A DNA stretch of 64,000 bases from Acidobacteriota bacterium (GCA_029263415.1 JAJCXN010000026.1:1-64000), one strand, 5' to 3'. Shown: positions 33,134-43,232, numbered from the stretch's first letter. The notes: a model not told the origin generated them from the sequence alone. A program made the numbers and translations.

Positions 33134-36100
33134 CTAGGTGGGCGTTGCAGAGGGCTCGCCTGAGCCGGCCTGGAGTAGTGCTTGGTCTGGCTGTGGATCC
33201 TGGGAACCTTGATCTTGAGCGGTGTGAAACGGGTCATCGCCAATGTCGACCGAGGGCGGGATCATGTTTAGCCCGATCTTGTTGCCCAGTCGCACGATGA
33301 AGATGTGAATCACGGGAATGATCAACAGAGTGAAAGCGGTGGAGAAGATCAGCCCTCCGACCACCGCAGCACCGATTGGTCGCCGGCTCTCAGCGCCTGC
33401 GCCGACTGCTAGGGCCAAGGGAAGAGCACCCAAGACCGAGGTTAGGCTAGTCATCAAGATGGGCCTAAACCGCGTGCGACCGGCTGCTAGCACGCTCTGG
33501 ACCACGCCCGCGCCGCGCGCCATCTCTTGGTTGGCGTAGTCCACAAGAAGGATCGAGTTCTTGGTCACCAGGCCGACCAGCAGGATGAGACCGATTGCGC
33601 TGTAGATGTTGAGCGTATGCCCGAGCATCGAGAGGGTGGCGAGGGCGCCTAGGCTTGCTAGCGGAACTGCCAGCAAGACCGTCACCGGATGCAAGAAGCT
33701 CTCGAACTGTGCTGCTAGCACCAAGTAGATGATCAGCAGCGCCAAGCCGAAGGTGATGTAAATCGCTCCTGCCGACTCGATGAACTCACGCGACAGTCCG
33801 CCGAGGCTGGTGCTGTACCCGGCAGGAAGGGTCTCCTCCGCGATGCCGAGTACCTGCGGCAAGGCGTCACCAAGTGTCAAGGTAGGTGCGAGGTTGGCGG
33901 TGATTGTGGCCGAACGCACCAGATCAAAATGGCTCAGAGTGGCCGGTGCCACCGAGGTGCGGGAGGTCGCCACGGTGGACATGGGCACCATGGTGCCGCT
34001 GGCGGTGCGCAGGTGGATCTCGTCGAGCTGTTCAGGGAAACTCTTGTAGCGTGGTGCGAGCGACATGACGATGTCGTATTGCTTGTTGCGCAGAATGAAC
34101 TCATCGGCCGGACCTTCGGAGACCAGCAATCGAAGGGAGTCGGCAACCGAAGCAGCGGATAGCCCTAGGTCGGCTGCGTACTCCCGATCGATGTCGACGT
34201 CGAGCTGCGGATTCTCAAACAAGAGATCCGTATCAACGTTGATCAGTCCAGGCACCTGCTTGATCTGTTCGAGCGTCGACTGGACCACGCCCTGGAAGTC
34301 GTCGAGGTTGGCGGTTGGGCTTTTGATGATCAGTTCAAGGTCCGCGTTTCGGAAACTCTGGCCCAGCGACGACGGGTTGATGGGGAAGACCATGGCCTCA
34401 GGAATCGCCATGTACTTTGGGAAGAGACTGGCGACGATCTCCTGCTGGCTACGCTCGCGCTCGTCCCAGTTCTTGAGGCGGGTGAAGATGATGCCGCTCG
34501 AGGTGTCCCCGGGACCGCCGAAGCCCATCGCCACTGCTGCGAAGTTGCCATGAAGCTCAGGCAACGCTAGGACGTGCTCCTCGGCCTGGCGCAAAGCGCG
34601 ATCGGTGTAGGCACCAGTTGATCCTTGAGGCGCCTTCAAGAAGGTCATGAAAGTTCCACGGTCCTCGGTGGGGACCAGAGTCCTGGGCAACGCGCTGCCG
34701 AGGAAGGCGACACCGCCAATGGTCAGGATCAAGACTGCGACCATTAGCAGGCGGTGTCCTAGTGACCACACCAGTGCTTTCTTGTAGCCGCTATTGAGTG
34801 CAACGAAGAAGCGTTCGATGGTGTTGTAGATAACGCCGTGTTTGGTCGAGACGCGCAGGTAGAGTGCACACGCCATGGGCACCATGGTCAAGGCGACAAA
34901 GGTCGAGATGCTGACTGCGGCGGCCATGGTCCAAGCGAACTCGCGAAACAGACGGCCGGTATTCCCGGCGATGGCGGCAAGCGGAACTAGCACTGCGACC
35001 ACAGCGGCGGTGGTCGCGAGTACCGGGAACGCCACCTCGCGGGCTCCGCGGAACGCTGCGATGCGAGGCGCCTCGCCCAGCTCTTGGCGTCGATAGATGT
35101 TCTCGAGCACCACGATCGAGTCATCAACCAGCATGCCGATCGCTAAGATCAGGCTGAGCACGGTCAGCACGTTGATCGAGAATCCCATCAGGAACATCGC
35201 CGCCATGGTGCCGATCAGTGAGATGGGAATTGCAATGCTGCAGATCAGGGTAGTGGTGATCGAACGCAGGAAGAGCAGATTCACCAAGATCACCAATGCA
35301 AAGACGATCAGCAACGTGGACCCAGCTTGTTTTAGGGATTGGTCAACGAACACCGTGTCATCGGGCCCGATAAAGAGGCTCATGCCCTTGGGTAGGGTTG
35401 CCTCGATCTCTGGCAGAGCGTCCCGAACTGCCTTGGCAACCGCGACTGCGTTCGCTGTTGATTGGGTGACGATGCCGAGGCCGATGATGCTGCGACCAAA
35501 AGAGCGGGTCTGCGTGTCGTAGTTGGAGGAGCCGAGCTCTACCCAGCCGACGTCTTCGATGCGCACTACCTGATCGCCGTTGCGACGGATGACGAGGCGC
35601 TCGAACACGGGAGCCTGGTCGATTTGTGCGTCGACGTTGACCGTGAACTTGCGGCCCTGGCCCTGGATCTGCCCTGCTGGGACCTGAAGGTTGTTGGCGC
35701 GTACGGCGGCACGAACATCGGATGCCTCGACTCCACGCGCAGCCATGCGTGCCGGGTCGAGCCAGATACGCATGGCGTAGCGGCGTTCGCCTGCGAGCAT
35801 CACTTGGGCGATGCCGGGGATCAGCTGCAAAGGCGTCTTGACCAGTCGGTCGGCAATGTCGGTCTTGTCTTCCGGCGAGATGCCTTCGCCGAAGAGGCTG
35901 ATCCACATGATCGCGCCTGAGCCGGAGGCGGAGCTCTTGGAGACCATTGGTTGGTCCGCTTCAAGCGGAAGCTCGCCAACAGCTCGTTGGACTGCGTTGC
36001 TGACGTCTGTGGAGGCTAGGTCGAGATCGCGGCCGGCGACGAACTCAATGTTGATGCGGCTCACGCTCGAGGAGCTCGACGACGAGATCGACCGGATGCC

Positions 36101-36325
36101 TTCGATGCCCCCGAGGGTTTGCTCCATGGGCTCGGTGATCGTGGCTTCGATGGTCTCAGGCGAGGCGCCGAAGTAGGTGGTGGTGATCGACACGATCGGA
36201 ACGTCAACGTCGGGATACTCGCGCACCGGTAGGGCCTTGAGCGCTGCCAGGCCTAAGACCACGATCAGGAGGTTGACGACCGTGGCCAAGACTGGCCGCC
36301 GGATGCTGATGCCTGGCAGACTCAT
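33134..36325 (-). CDS. RND efflux pump inner-membrane permease (AcrB/MexB-like)
   Basis: The protein has 1,063 residues from ATG 36325, where the permease begins MSLPGISIRRPVLATVVNLL. It has the standard RND duplication: two membrane-bundle halves and two large periplasmic loops (VREYPDVDVPIVSITTTYFGASPETIE and related). Proton-relay aspartates sit in TM4 (LAIGMLVDDSIVVLENIYR). Such pumps export hydrophobic toxins out of the cell with an adaptor and an outer-membrane channel. The start overlaps the stop of the adaptor gene (ATGA), so the pair is co-translated. No TolC-type channel is encoded nearby. The C-terminal tail is longer and Gln/Asp-rich. Confidence 0.95.
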   Translation of the reverse strand: MSLPGISIRRPVLATVVNLLIVVLGLAALKALPVREYPDVDVPIVSITTTYFGASPETIEATITEPMEQTLGGIEGIRSISSSSSSSVSRINIEFVAGRDLDLASTDVSNAVQRAVGELPLEADQPMVSKSSASGSGAIMWISLFGEGISPEDKTDIADRLVKTPLQLIPGIAQVMLAGERRYAMRIWLDPARMAARGVEASDVRAAVRANNLQVPAGQIQGQGRKFTVNVDAQIDQAPVFERLVIRRNGDQVVRIEDVGWVELGSSNYDTQTRSFGRSIIGLGIVTQSTANAVAVAKAVRDALPEIEATLPKGMSLFIGPDDTVFVDQSLKQAGSTLLIVFALVILVNLLFLRSITTTLICSIAIPISLIGTMAAMFLMGFSINVLTVLSLILAIGMLVDDSIVVLENIYRRQELGEAPRIAAFRGAREVAFPVLATTAAVVAVLVPLAAIAGNTGRLFREFAWTMAAAVSISTFVALTMVPMACALYLRVSTKHGVIYNTIERFFVALNSGYKKALVWSLGHRLLMVAVLILTIGGVAFLGSALPRTLVPTEDRGTFMTFLKAPQGSTGAYTDRALRQAEEHVLALPELHGNFAAVAMGFGGPGDTSSGIIFTRLKNWDERERSQQEIVASLFPKYMAIPEAMVFPINPSSLGQSFRNADLELIIKSPTANLDDFQGVVQSTLEQIKQVPGLINVDTDLLFENPQLDVDIDREYAADLGLSAASVADSLRLLVSEGPADEFILRNKQYDIVMSLAPRYKSFPEQLDEIHLRTASGTMVPMSTVATSRTSVAPATLSHFDLVRSATITANLAPTLTLGDALPQVLGIAEETLPAGYSTSLGGLSREFIESAGAIYITFGLALLIIYLVLAAQFESFLHPVTVLLAVPLASLGALATLSMLGHTLNIYSAIGLILLVGLVTKNSILLVDYANQEMARGAGVVQSVLAAGRTRFRPILMTSLTSVLGALPLALAVGAGAESRRPIGAAVVGGLIFSTAFTLLIIPVIHIFIVRLGNKIGLNMIPPSVDIGDDPFHTAQDQGSQDPQPDQALLQAGSGEPSATPT

Positions 36326-37488
36326 CGCACCGCCACGCAGTCGTCGACCCCGCGGGTTCCGAGATCGAGGTCGGGATTGTTGGTCGGTATCCAATCTTCA
36401 GGCGCCACCGTTGCTCCGGGGCTCAGCTTCTGGTGGCCTGCAGCCACCACGCGATCGCCAGCGGCGAGCCCGTCGAGGATCTGAACCACATCAGGAAAGA
36501 AGCGGCCGGCGGTGACCGGTTGTGGCGACACCGCGTTCTCTGCTGAGACCGTCCACACCATGTAGCCTTTGTTGGTGGCCACCATCGCCTCACGCGGAAT
36601 CACCACTTCCTCAAAGGCTTCGCCGACCGTCAAGCGAACTCGGGCGGACATGCCGGGGATCAGTTCACGCTTTGGATTGCTGACTCGGGCCTGCACTGCC
36701 AACGTCCTTGCTTGGCTGTCGATCTGAGGGTCGAGCGCCTGCACGACGCCCTCAAACTCAACACCACAGCGCCCAACCCGGGCTTTGATGCTTTGGCCGA
36801 CTCGAACCGACGACGCTTGTTCTTCGGGAACGCCGAACACCAGCTCTAGGGGGTCGAGCTGGGTCAGCTGGATGATCGCGTCACCCGAAGATACATACTG
36901 GCCGAGTTGGGCTGTTTGGATGCCAACCAGGCCACCGAACGGGGCGAGCACCCGAGTCTTGCCTTGCCGAGTTCGTGCCTCCTCTAGCAGGCCCTCGGCA
37001 GTTGCCATCTCAGCTTCTGCATCGTCGAGGGTCTGCTGAGGTACCACCCCGTCGCGCACCAGGGGGCGGGCCCGTTCGAGCGCTGAGTGAGCGTTGCGTT
37101 GACGGGCTTCAGCGACTTGCAGCGCTGCCAGGGTGGCCGCGTCGTCGAGCCGTGCGATCTCGTGCCCAACACCGATCCGACGGCCCGCAGGGGCGTTCAG
37201 CGAGACGATGATGCCCGAAACATCCGCAGCGACGGTAGTGGTCTCAGGCGAGCGCAGCGAACCTACGGTCGAGATCTCGGATTGCACAGCGCGGAGTTCC
37301 GCGGTCGCAACCAGAGTGACCACCGGTGGGCGACTAGGACGTCCCCCTCCTGCTGCGCCGGGACCAGCTTCGCCAGGGCCAGCTGCGCCAAGGTCAGCGT
37401 CGCTACAGGCTACGGTGAGGCTCAGGAGGCAGAGCAGTCCAAGGAGACCGAGGAGTGGTGTCTGAACGATCGTTCGATGCATCGGCAT
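36322..37488 (-). CDS. RND efflux periplasmic adaptor (membrane fusion) lipoprotein
   Basis: The protein has 388 residues from ATG 37488, giving a signal with lipobox LTVAC; an ATG six bases later is equally possible. The barrel-sandwich half-motifs are visible as VAADVSGIIVSLNAPAGRRIGVGHEIARLD and KTRVLAPFGGLVGIQTAQLGQYVSSGDAI, separated by a short coiled coil rich in Ala/Glu. The beta-barrel part VGQSIKARVG and the MPD strand VVAAGHQKLSPGATV follow. It bridges the permease to an outer-membrane channel. An Ala/Gly/Pro-rich linker follows the lipid anchor. Confidence 0.93.
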   Translation of the reverse strand: MPMHRTIVQTPLLGLLGLLCLLSLTVACSDADLGAAGPGEAGPGAAGGGRPSRPPVVTLVATAELRAVQSEISTVGSLRSPETTTVAADVSGIIVSLNAPAGRRIGVGHEIARLDDAATLAALQVAEARQRNAHSALERARPLVRDGVVPQQTLDDAEAEMATAEGLLEEARTRQGKTRVLAPFGGLVGIQTAQLGQYVSSGDAIIQLTQLDPLELVFGVPEEQASSVRVGQSIKARVGRCGVEFEGVVQALDPQIDSQARTLAVQARVSNPKRELIPGMSARVRLTVGEAFEEVVIPREAMVATNKGYMVWTVSAENAVSPQPVTAGRFFPDVVQILDGLAAGDRVVAAGHQKLSPGATVAPEDWIPTNNPDLDLGTRGVDDCVAVR

Positions 37489-37621
37489 GAGATGAGGTGT
37501 CCTGTGAGAGCTAAGCAAGCAGTGTCTGCAGGGAGGGCCCAGTTGTCTTGCCGTCAAGACGAGGGCCTGAAGTGGCCTGTTTCTGGAGGAAGTCGCTGTT
37601 TTTGGTGTCGAGCGAGACAAG

Positions 37622-38836
37622 CTAGGAACCACTCGAGCGTGATGAGGTCAGGGGCTGAGTCGCCAGCCAGTAGCCAAGGAGTCCGAGCGGCGCCAGCATA
37701 GGCGGCAGCAGCAAGGCGATTTGTTGGGCGGGATGAATCTGTGAGAAGCCGCCGCTGTGAAAAAAGAGCACAACGGCCGCTGCCCCTAGAACGCAGACCA
37801 CTTCCAGGCGCTCAGACGGATCTGAAGGGAGTTTGAATCTCGCTTTGAACTGCGGATGTGCAGTGGCGCCACAGCGTCGATCAACCAATCGCCTGAGCGC
37901 GATCGCCACCACTGGCAGGAAGAGTACTCGGGTGTGACTCCAAACCGCCAGCGTGGTGAGCGGAACCATCGCCAAAGCCGCGGCGAGGAGGTGATTGCGA
38001 GAGCGGAGCCGGCCCCACAAGACGACACAAAGCGCGGCTGTTATGACTCCGAAGATCGGTAGCCGCAGCTCACCGAAGCCAAGCACGCGTGAGATGCGGT
38101 ACAACGAGAGGCTGCGGTCCTGAGCCATCGACGTCATTTCGGTGTTGAGCATGCGTGGTAGCTCGTCGCGTAGGAACCACAGGACCAGGAGACTGCCAAA
38201 ACCCGCGATCGCAGCCGTGGCCCAACGCCTGGGGTGGATCAACCTACGAGCTCTGGGGCTCAAGAGTAGTAGCGGTAACGATCCCGCCACCAACGGCTTG
38301 ATCAACAACGACACCCCCAACAGCGCGCCGGCAACCGCAGGGGTACGACCCGCCACCCAGAAGCCAGCGACAATGAGTGCGCCAATCAAGAACGAGATAT
38401 TGCCGACCAAGAGACCGAGCTTCACTCCCGGAATTGCCATCAATGCGATCGCGAGCCCGGGGAGCCACCAGCCGTGAGGGCGATAGGCGGCGGGACCCCC
38501 TCCAGTGGAGTCGCCACTTTCCGAGATGCTTGAGTACCAATAGACCGAGAACCAGAGGAGGAAGACCAGGCATGCAAAGTTGAGCCAACGGACCGCTTGT
38601 CTGAGTCGCTCGACACCCAAGATCTCTTGCAACCACACGCCTCCGGCAGCAAACGAGGGCGGGTACATGAAGCCCTCGGCGTCATAGGAGGAGCCGCCAG
38701 CAGCCAGTGCGGCGAATCCCGATTCGTAGAACCCCTCATCGATGAGTGCTGAGGTCTCGAACATGACCGACCAGTGGAGTCCGACGCCTGAGACGATCAG
38801 GCACAGGACAAGACTTAGGTGCTCGCGGCGCGACAT
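37622..38836 (-). CDS. GT87-type polyprenol-phosphate sugar transferase (DUF2029)
   Basis: This 404-residue integral membrane protein has about ten hydrophobic helices. The first periplasmic loop holds FYESGFAALAAGGSSYDAEGFMYPPSFAAG, which is like the acidic loop and YPP motif of GT-C fold GT87 enzymes (mannosyl- and arabinosyl-transferases using polyprenyl phosphate sugars). The donor and acceptor cannot be told. Its start is 30 bases after the DUF885 stop, and the efflux adaptor follows 133 bases later, all on the same strand. Confidence 0.75.
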   Translation of the reverse strand: MSRREHLSLVLCLIVSGVGLHWSVMFETSALIDEGFYESGFAALAAGGSSYDAEGFMYPPSFAAGGVWLQEILGVERLRQAVRWLNFACLVFLLWFSVYWYSSISESGDSTGGGPAAYRPHGWWLPGLAIALMAIPGVKLGLLVGNISFLIGALIVAGFWVAGRTPAVAGALLGVSLLIKPLVAGSLPLLLLSPRARRLIHPRRWATAAIAGFGSLLVLWFLRDELPRMLNTEMTSMAQDRSLSLYRISRVLGFGELRLPIFGVITAALCVVLWGRLRSRNHLLAAALAMVPLTTLAVWSHTRVLFLPVVAIALRRLVDRRCGATAHPQFKARFKLPSDPSERLEVVCVLGAAAVVLFFHSGGFSQIHPAQQIALLLPPMLAPLGLLGYWLATQPLTSSRSSGS

Positions 38837-38866
38837 GAGAGGTTCTACTGACGCAGATCTACGGAG

Positions 38867-40615
38867 CTAGAGGTCGCCAAACATCAGCTGGCGCACCATT
38901 GGTAGCGGCAGGTTGCCGTAGCGCAGCAAGGCCTCGTGGAAGCCCTTGAGTGTGGCGTGCTCGCCCATGCGTCGCTGATACTCGTCGCGCATTCCGAGGA
39001 TGATCCGTTCGCCGATGATCTCGCGGCCGGGTGGCGACGGGCTTTGTGAATCGCGCTGCACCTCAATGTAGGCATTGGTCGGTTCCATGCCAATCTCGGT
39101 GATGTAGGCCTCGACTGCTTGATCGAAGGTCATTGAGCCCTTGGCCATGCGCAGTTTTGTGAGAATGCGTTGCACTCGCCACATGCGCATCTGCAGTCTG
39201 GCCATGCTGGTCTTGAGAGCCTCGGCGTGGGGCAGGGTGTCGTAGTAACCCTCGTCTTCGAGCAGCTTCTCGAGATAGAAAGACCAAGCCTGGCTGAGGT
39301 AGATCGACGAGAACTGACGTTTCACTGTGCCCTCGGCGAACTCGTGAGCAACCGCCCGCTGGACGTTGTGCCCGAGCCACTCGTGATACGAGATGACATG
39401 CGTCCAGTAGGGATTGTAGGAGCGCAGCCTACTGGCACGCTCGGCAGCGCTGAGCCATGGTTCGAGGGGGGTGAGGACGTAGTAGCCCGAGATCCGACCG
39501 CCCATGGTCGGCCCGTAGGACGCGCCGCCAAACGACAGCACGCGGCGGCTCATCGGCGCGGTGATCTCAACTCCGTAGTCGAAACGCTCAGGGATCTCGA
39601 CCAGGTCGGCACCCTCGTGCTTTAGCCAATCAGCTGCCAGGCGGACGTAGCGAGCTGCCATCGCCTCGATCTCGCTCCACGGGGGAGTCTCGTCTTTCAT
39701 CAACTCCCAGACGACCGCGAGATCGCCCGATGGGTGAATCCGTTTGGCGAGTGTCTTCATCGCTTGGCGGGTGGCGTGCTCGTCCTCCTCGGCGATGCGC
39801 AGCATCTCGTCGACCGAGAAGCCGGTTAAGAACTCATGCTCGAACTGATAGACCTCGATCTCCTCCGGGGTCCAGGTCGGCGACCGAGTGGACCGAGGTG
39901 CCAGGCTAGTACTCAGCCAGTCACGAAAGCTCGCTACGCTATCTGCGGCGCCTTCTGAGGCGCTGTGCAGCTTTTGCTTGAGGACCGCCGAATCGACACA
40001 GACAGAGTCGATCAATTCAGTCAGCATCAAGGTCGCATAGCGGCTGGTTGCGATGGCATTGTCGGTCCAGATGCGGGCTGGACGTTTGAGGTTGTTGCGC
40101 GCGTTGTCGAGAACGACGGGAAGCGCCTCTAGTTCATCGACTGCCTTTTGCACCGCGCTGTCAGGCTGCGCACAGGGGCGGGTGAACAGTCCGTTGGTGG
40201 CGCTAAGGTTGAGGTAGCGCACGGGAACGAGTTCGTGCAGCCGCAGGTCGCGCATCTCGAAGAGGCGTCGCTTGGTCTGAGCCCGCACCAGCTCAATGTC
40301 GAGGCGTTCTCCGGGTGAAAGGGCATCGTCGCCCTCCTGCGCCAGAGTGTGGTCGAGCCGCGCGAGCAGCGGTTCCAGGCTCTTGATCGCGGCCCGGTAT
40401 TCACTCTCAGAATGGGTCTCAGTACGAGCCTCCCGCAACGTCTTGAGCGCTTCAGGTGCATCGACGGTTACCAGGTCTTGGGCGCTCAGGTTGCTGTTAG
40501 TCGGCAGCAGGCTGAGAGAGCAGAGCATAGCTGCCACTGCGATAGGGGAACGCCGGCGTCTGGACCGGCAGACGTCGGGGTTCTGAGTGAGTGAAGGCTG
40601 GTCGACCATGCTCAT
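38867..40615 (-). CDS. Secreted DUF885-family metallopeptidase-like protein
   Basis: The protein has 582 residues from ATG 40615 (or ATG 40609), with a basic n-region and signal helix (IAVAAMLCSLSLLPTNSNLSAQ). The DUF885 core has a helix-rich first half and the zinc motif YHEWLGHNVQ (HExxGH), then YLSQAWSFYLEKLLEDEGYY, where a downstream Glu could be the third ligand, and the ending GFHEALLRYGNLPLPMVRQLM typical of the family. These are probably gluzincin-like peptidases outside the cytoplasm. No peptide substrate is known for this branch. Confidence 0.88.
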   Translation of the reverse strand: MSMVDQPSLTQNPDVCRSRRRRSPIAVAAMLCSLSLLPTNSNLSAQDLVTVDAPEALKTLREARTETHSESEYRAAIKSLEPLLARLDHTLAQEGDDALSPGERLDIELVRAQTKRRLFEMRDLRLHELVPVRYLNLSATNGLFTRPCAQPDSAVQKAVDELEALPVVLDNARNNLKRPARIWTDNAIATSRYATLMLTELIDSVCVDSAVLKQKLHSASEGAADSVASFRDWLSTSLAPRSTRSPTWTPEEIEVYQFEHEFLTGFSVDEMLRIAEEDEHATRQAMKTLAKRIHPSGDLAVVWELMKDETPPWSEIEAMAARYVRLAADWLKHEGADLVEIPERFDYGVEITAPMSRRVLSFGGASYGPTMGGRISGYYVLTPLEPWLSAAERASRLRSYNPYWTHVISYHEWLGHNVQRAVAHEFAEGTVKRQFSSIYLSQAWSFYLEKLLEDEGYYDTLPHAEALKTSMARLQMRMWRVQRILTKLRMAKGSMTFDQAVEAYITEIGMEPTNAYIEVQRDSQSPSPPGREIIGERIILGMRDEYQRRMGEHATLKGFHEALLRYGNLPLPMVRQLMFGDL

Positions 40616-40700
40616 GTTGAACCGTCCGAGTGGTAGGTGATGGAGTGCCTGCACCATAGCTCAGTTGCTCTCAGAACCCAGCCGTCGAAGATGGTCGAAG

Positions 40701-41606
40701 CTAGGTGAGTTCCTTAAGGCGGCGTCTCAGGTCACTGGCGACCGGGCCGGTCTTAAGGAGAGGCGCGAAAGACAGCCGCCGACCAACGATCTCGCGATCG
40801 ACCATCTTCCACAGGTCCTTGTTCTTGACCTCGTCGCCCGCAGCGGTGGTCCAGCCGCGCGATTTCCACCCGTTGAGCCACTCCGCGCAACCTTTGGCGA
40901 AGTAGTCGCCGCAGCGAAAGCCGAGGGCGATGTCGTGGTCAGTGGCCCGCAGCACTTCAAGGCCTGCCCGGAGCTCCGCACGATTGGCGTTGCCCGGCTC
41001 GCGGCCATCGATCTGATGCTGCTCGTCGCCCTCTACGACCAGGGCTAGCCAATGTGAAGCACCCTTGGCAGCGCGAACCTTCAGGATCACCTGACGTGTG
41101 GCCGCACCGAACGCGGTTTCCCGCTCCTGGGCCAGAGTCTTACCGTCGCTACCGCCGTGATCGAGGATCGCAGCACTGGCGAGTTCGTCGGCGCGCTCGT
41201 TGAAGGTGTGGCCTGCATGGCCTTTGAGCCAGCGCCAGTCGACCGATCGTTCGCTATCGAGCCGATGAAGCTCTTTCCAGAGGTCGGCGTTCTTGACTGG
41301 TTCGTCGGCCTTTGGGCCTCGCATCCAGTTCTTGCGGATCCAGCCGGCGATCCACTTGGTGATGCCATTGCGCACGTACGTGGAATCTGTGTAGATCACC
41401 ACCGAAGAACCGGCGGGCTGGCTCTTAAGACCGGCGATCGCCGCACTCAACTCCATGCGGTTGTTTGTCGAATCGTTCTCGCCGCCAGAGAACTCGCGCT
41501 CGATGGAACCGTTTGCGTCGAGAATGACCACACCCCAACCGCCCGGGCCCGGATTGGGTGAGGCGCCACCGTCGGTGTAGATGGTGACCGGTTCTTGTGG
41601 GCTCAC
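40701..41606 (-). CDS. rnhA: Tandem RNase HI with degenerate second RNase H domain
   Basis: The first 145 residues are a normal RNase HI, which cuts RNA in RNA-DNA hybrids: TDGGASPNPGPGGWG (first Asp), NNRMELSAAI (Glu), YTDSTYV (Asp) and LKGHAGHTFNERAD (His, final Asp). From about residue 165 a second copy is recognisable by GNANRAELRAGLEVL and CAEWLNGWKSRGW..KNKDLWKMVD, which match NNRMELSAAIAGL and ITKWIAGWIRKNW..KNADLWKELH of the first. In the copy the first and last Asp and the His segment are missing, so it is probably a binding domain. The GTG start overlaps the RF3 stop (GTGA). 301 residues is double the usual length. Confidence 0.88.
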   Translation of the reverse strand: MSPQEPVTIYTDGGASPNPGPGGWGVVILDANGSIEREFSGGENDSTNNRMELSAAIAGLKSQPAGSSVVIYTDSTYVRNGITKWIAGWIRKNWMRGPKADEPVKNADLWKELHRLDSERSVDWRWLKGHAGHTFNERADELASAAILDHGGSDGKTLAQERETAFGAATRQVILKVRAAKGASHWLALVVEGDEQHQIDGREPGNANRAELRAGLEVLRATDHDIALGFRCGDYFAKGCAEWLNGWKSRGWTTAAGDEVKNKDLWKMVDREIVGRRLSFAPLLKTGPVASDLRRRLKELT

Positions 41607-43192
41607 GATACCTGCTCCATGGTGGTGTGAAACTCAATGCTTGGCCAGTCTTCACGAGCTCGGTCCAGGTAGTAACCGCTGGCGGCCATGAACACCGGGC
41701 GATCGTTGTGGTCCTCAGCGATCTTGAGCTCATTGCGATCGACGAACTCCTTGAGTTCGCGCTCAGTGGGTGCCGAGACCCAGCGGGCAAGTTTCAGGTT
41801 AGTTGTCTCGAAGCGTGCGGCGATGTCGTACTCCTCACGAATGCGTTCTGCCAAGACCTCGAACTGCAGTGCTCCAGCGACGCCGACGATCCACTCGGAG
41901 CCGATGCGCGACCTGAACGATTGCGCGGCGCCCTCTTCCGCCAGTTGGCGTAGCGCCTTCGATAAGTGCTTGGAGCGCATGGGGTCTTCTGGACGAACCT
42001 TGCGCAAGAGTTCTGGCGCGAAGCTCGGAATGCCGGTGAAATGCAGCTCTTCGCCTTCGGTAAGACCGTCGCCGATCCGTAGGTTGCCGTGGTTAGGGAT
42101 GCCGAGGATGTCGCCAGGGAAGGCCTCTTCAGCAAGTTCACGCTCGCGCGCCATGAAGATCATCGGGTTGTGCACGCTCATGGTCTTGCCGCTGCGAATG
42201 TGCTTCATCTTGATACCGCGATAGAAGCGACCCGACGAAACGCGGAAGAACGCAACACGATCGCGATGCTTGGGATCCATGTTCGCTTGAATCTTGAAGA
42301 CGAAGCCAGTGACCTTCTCTTCGGTGGGCTCGATGATCCGCTGCTCGGTGGGCTGAGCGCGTGGGTGGGGGGCGTACTGGCCCAAGCCTGCGAGCAAGTC
42401 TTGGACGCCGAAGCTGTTGATGGCGCTGCCAAAGAAAACCGGCGTCAGGTTACCGTCGCGGAACGCTTCCAAGTCGAATGGTGGACAGAGTTCACGCACC
42501 ATCGCTACTTCTTCACGCAGAGTCGCCAAAGCTTGAGCTGGAAGTCGCTCTTCGAGGAGAGGGTCATCAAGACCGGTCATGATCTCGGCCTTCTGTTTGA
42601 TGTTGCGGTGTTCACGATCGAACATCAAGAGCCGGTCTTGGAGAAGGTCGTAGCAGCCCAAGAAGCGTTGCCCCATGCCGATTGGCCAGGTGGCGGGACT
42701 GACATCGAGTTGCAAGGTGGTTTCGATCTCGTCTAAGAGCTCAAATGGGTCGCGGCCTTCGCGGTCCATCTTGTTGACGAAGGTGGTGATCGGCATATCG
42801 CGGAGGCGACAGACTTCGAACAGTTTGCGGGTCTGAGCTTCAATGCCCTTGGCGGCGTCGAGCACCATGACCGCCGAATCGACTGCAGTCAGCGTGCGAT
42901 AGGTGTCTTCGCTGAAGTCCTCATGACCCGGCGTGTCGAGCAGATTGAATTGCTGGCCTTCGTGCTCGAACGTCATCACCGAGGCGCTCACCGAGATTCC
43001 GCGATCGCGCTCTACCTTCATCCAGTCTGAATGCGCCCGGCGCATTTCGCCACGTGCCTTAACCTGCCCAGCCAGTTGGATGGCGCCGCCGAATAACAGC
43101 AGCTTCTCGGTCAGGGTGGTCTTGCCCGCATCGGGATGGGAGATGATCGCAAACGTCCGGCGCCGCTCAATCTCGCGTTGAAGAGAACTCAT
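41603..43192 (-). CDS. prfC: Peptide chain release factor 3 (RF3)
   Basis: This 529-residue translational GTPase recycles RF1/RF2 from the ribosome after termination. G1 is SHPDAGKTTLTEKLL, the switch region is ERDRGISVSASVMTF, G3 is DTPGHEDFSEDTYRTL and G4 is NKMDREGRDP. The length equals that of E. coli RF3, and the C-terminal domains are complete. Its stop overlaps the start of the RNase HI gene by GTGA. Between the upstream secreted-protein gene and this start lies a 6-bp GC hairpin (43233-43251) that could end the upstream transcript. Confidence 0.97.
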   Translation of the reverse strand: MSSLQREIERRRTFAIISHPDAGKTTLTEKLLLFGGAIQLAGQVKARGEMRRAHSDWMKVERDRGISVSASVMTFEHEGQQFNLLDTPGHEDFSEDTYRTLTAVDSAVMVLDAAKGIEAQTRKLFEVCRLRDMPITTFVNKMDREGRDPFELLDEIETTLQLDVSPATWPIGMGQRFLGCYDLLQDRLLMFDREHRNIKQKAEIMTGLDDPLLEERLPAQALATLREEVAMVRELCPPFDLEAFRDGNLTPVFFGSAINSFGVQDLLAGLGQYAPHPRAQPTEQRIIEPTEEKVTGFVFKIQANMDPKHRDRVAFFRVSSGRFYRGIKMKHIRSGKTMSVHNPMIFMARERELAEEAFPGDILGIPNHGNLRIGDGLTEGEELHFTGIPSFAPELLRKVRPEDPMRSKHLSKALRQLAEEGAAQSFRSRIGSEWIVGVAGALQFEVLAERIREEYDIAARFETTNLKLARWVSAPTERELKEFVDRNELKIAEDHNDRPVFMAASGYYLDRAREDWPSIEFHTTMEQVS

Positions 43193-43232
43193 GGGAATGG
43201 AATACGCCTAAGGGTCAGGAAATGCAAAGGGT

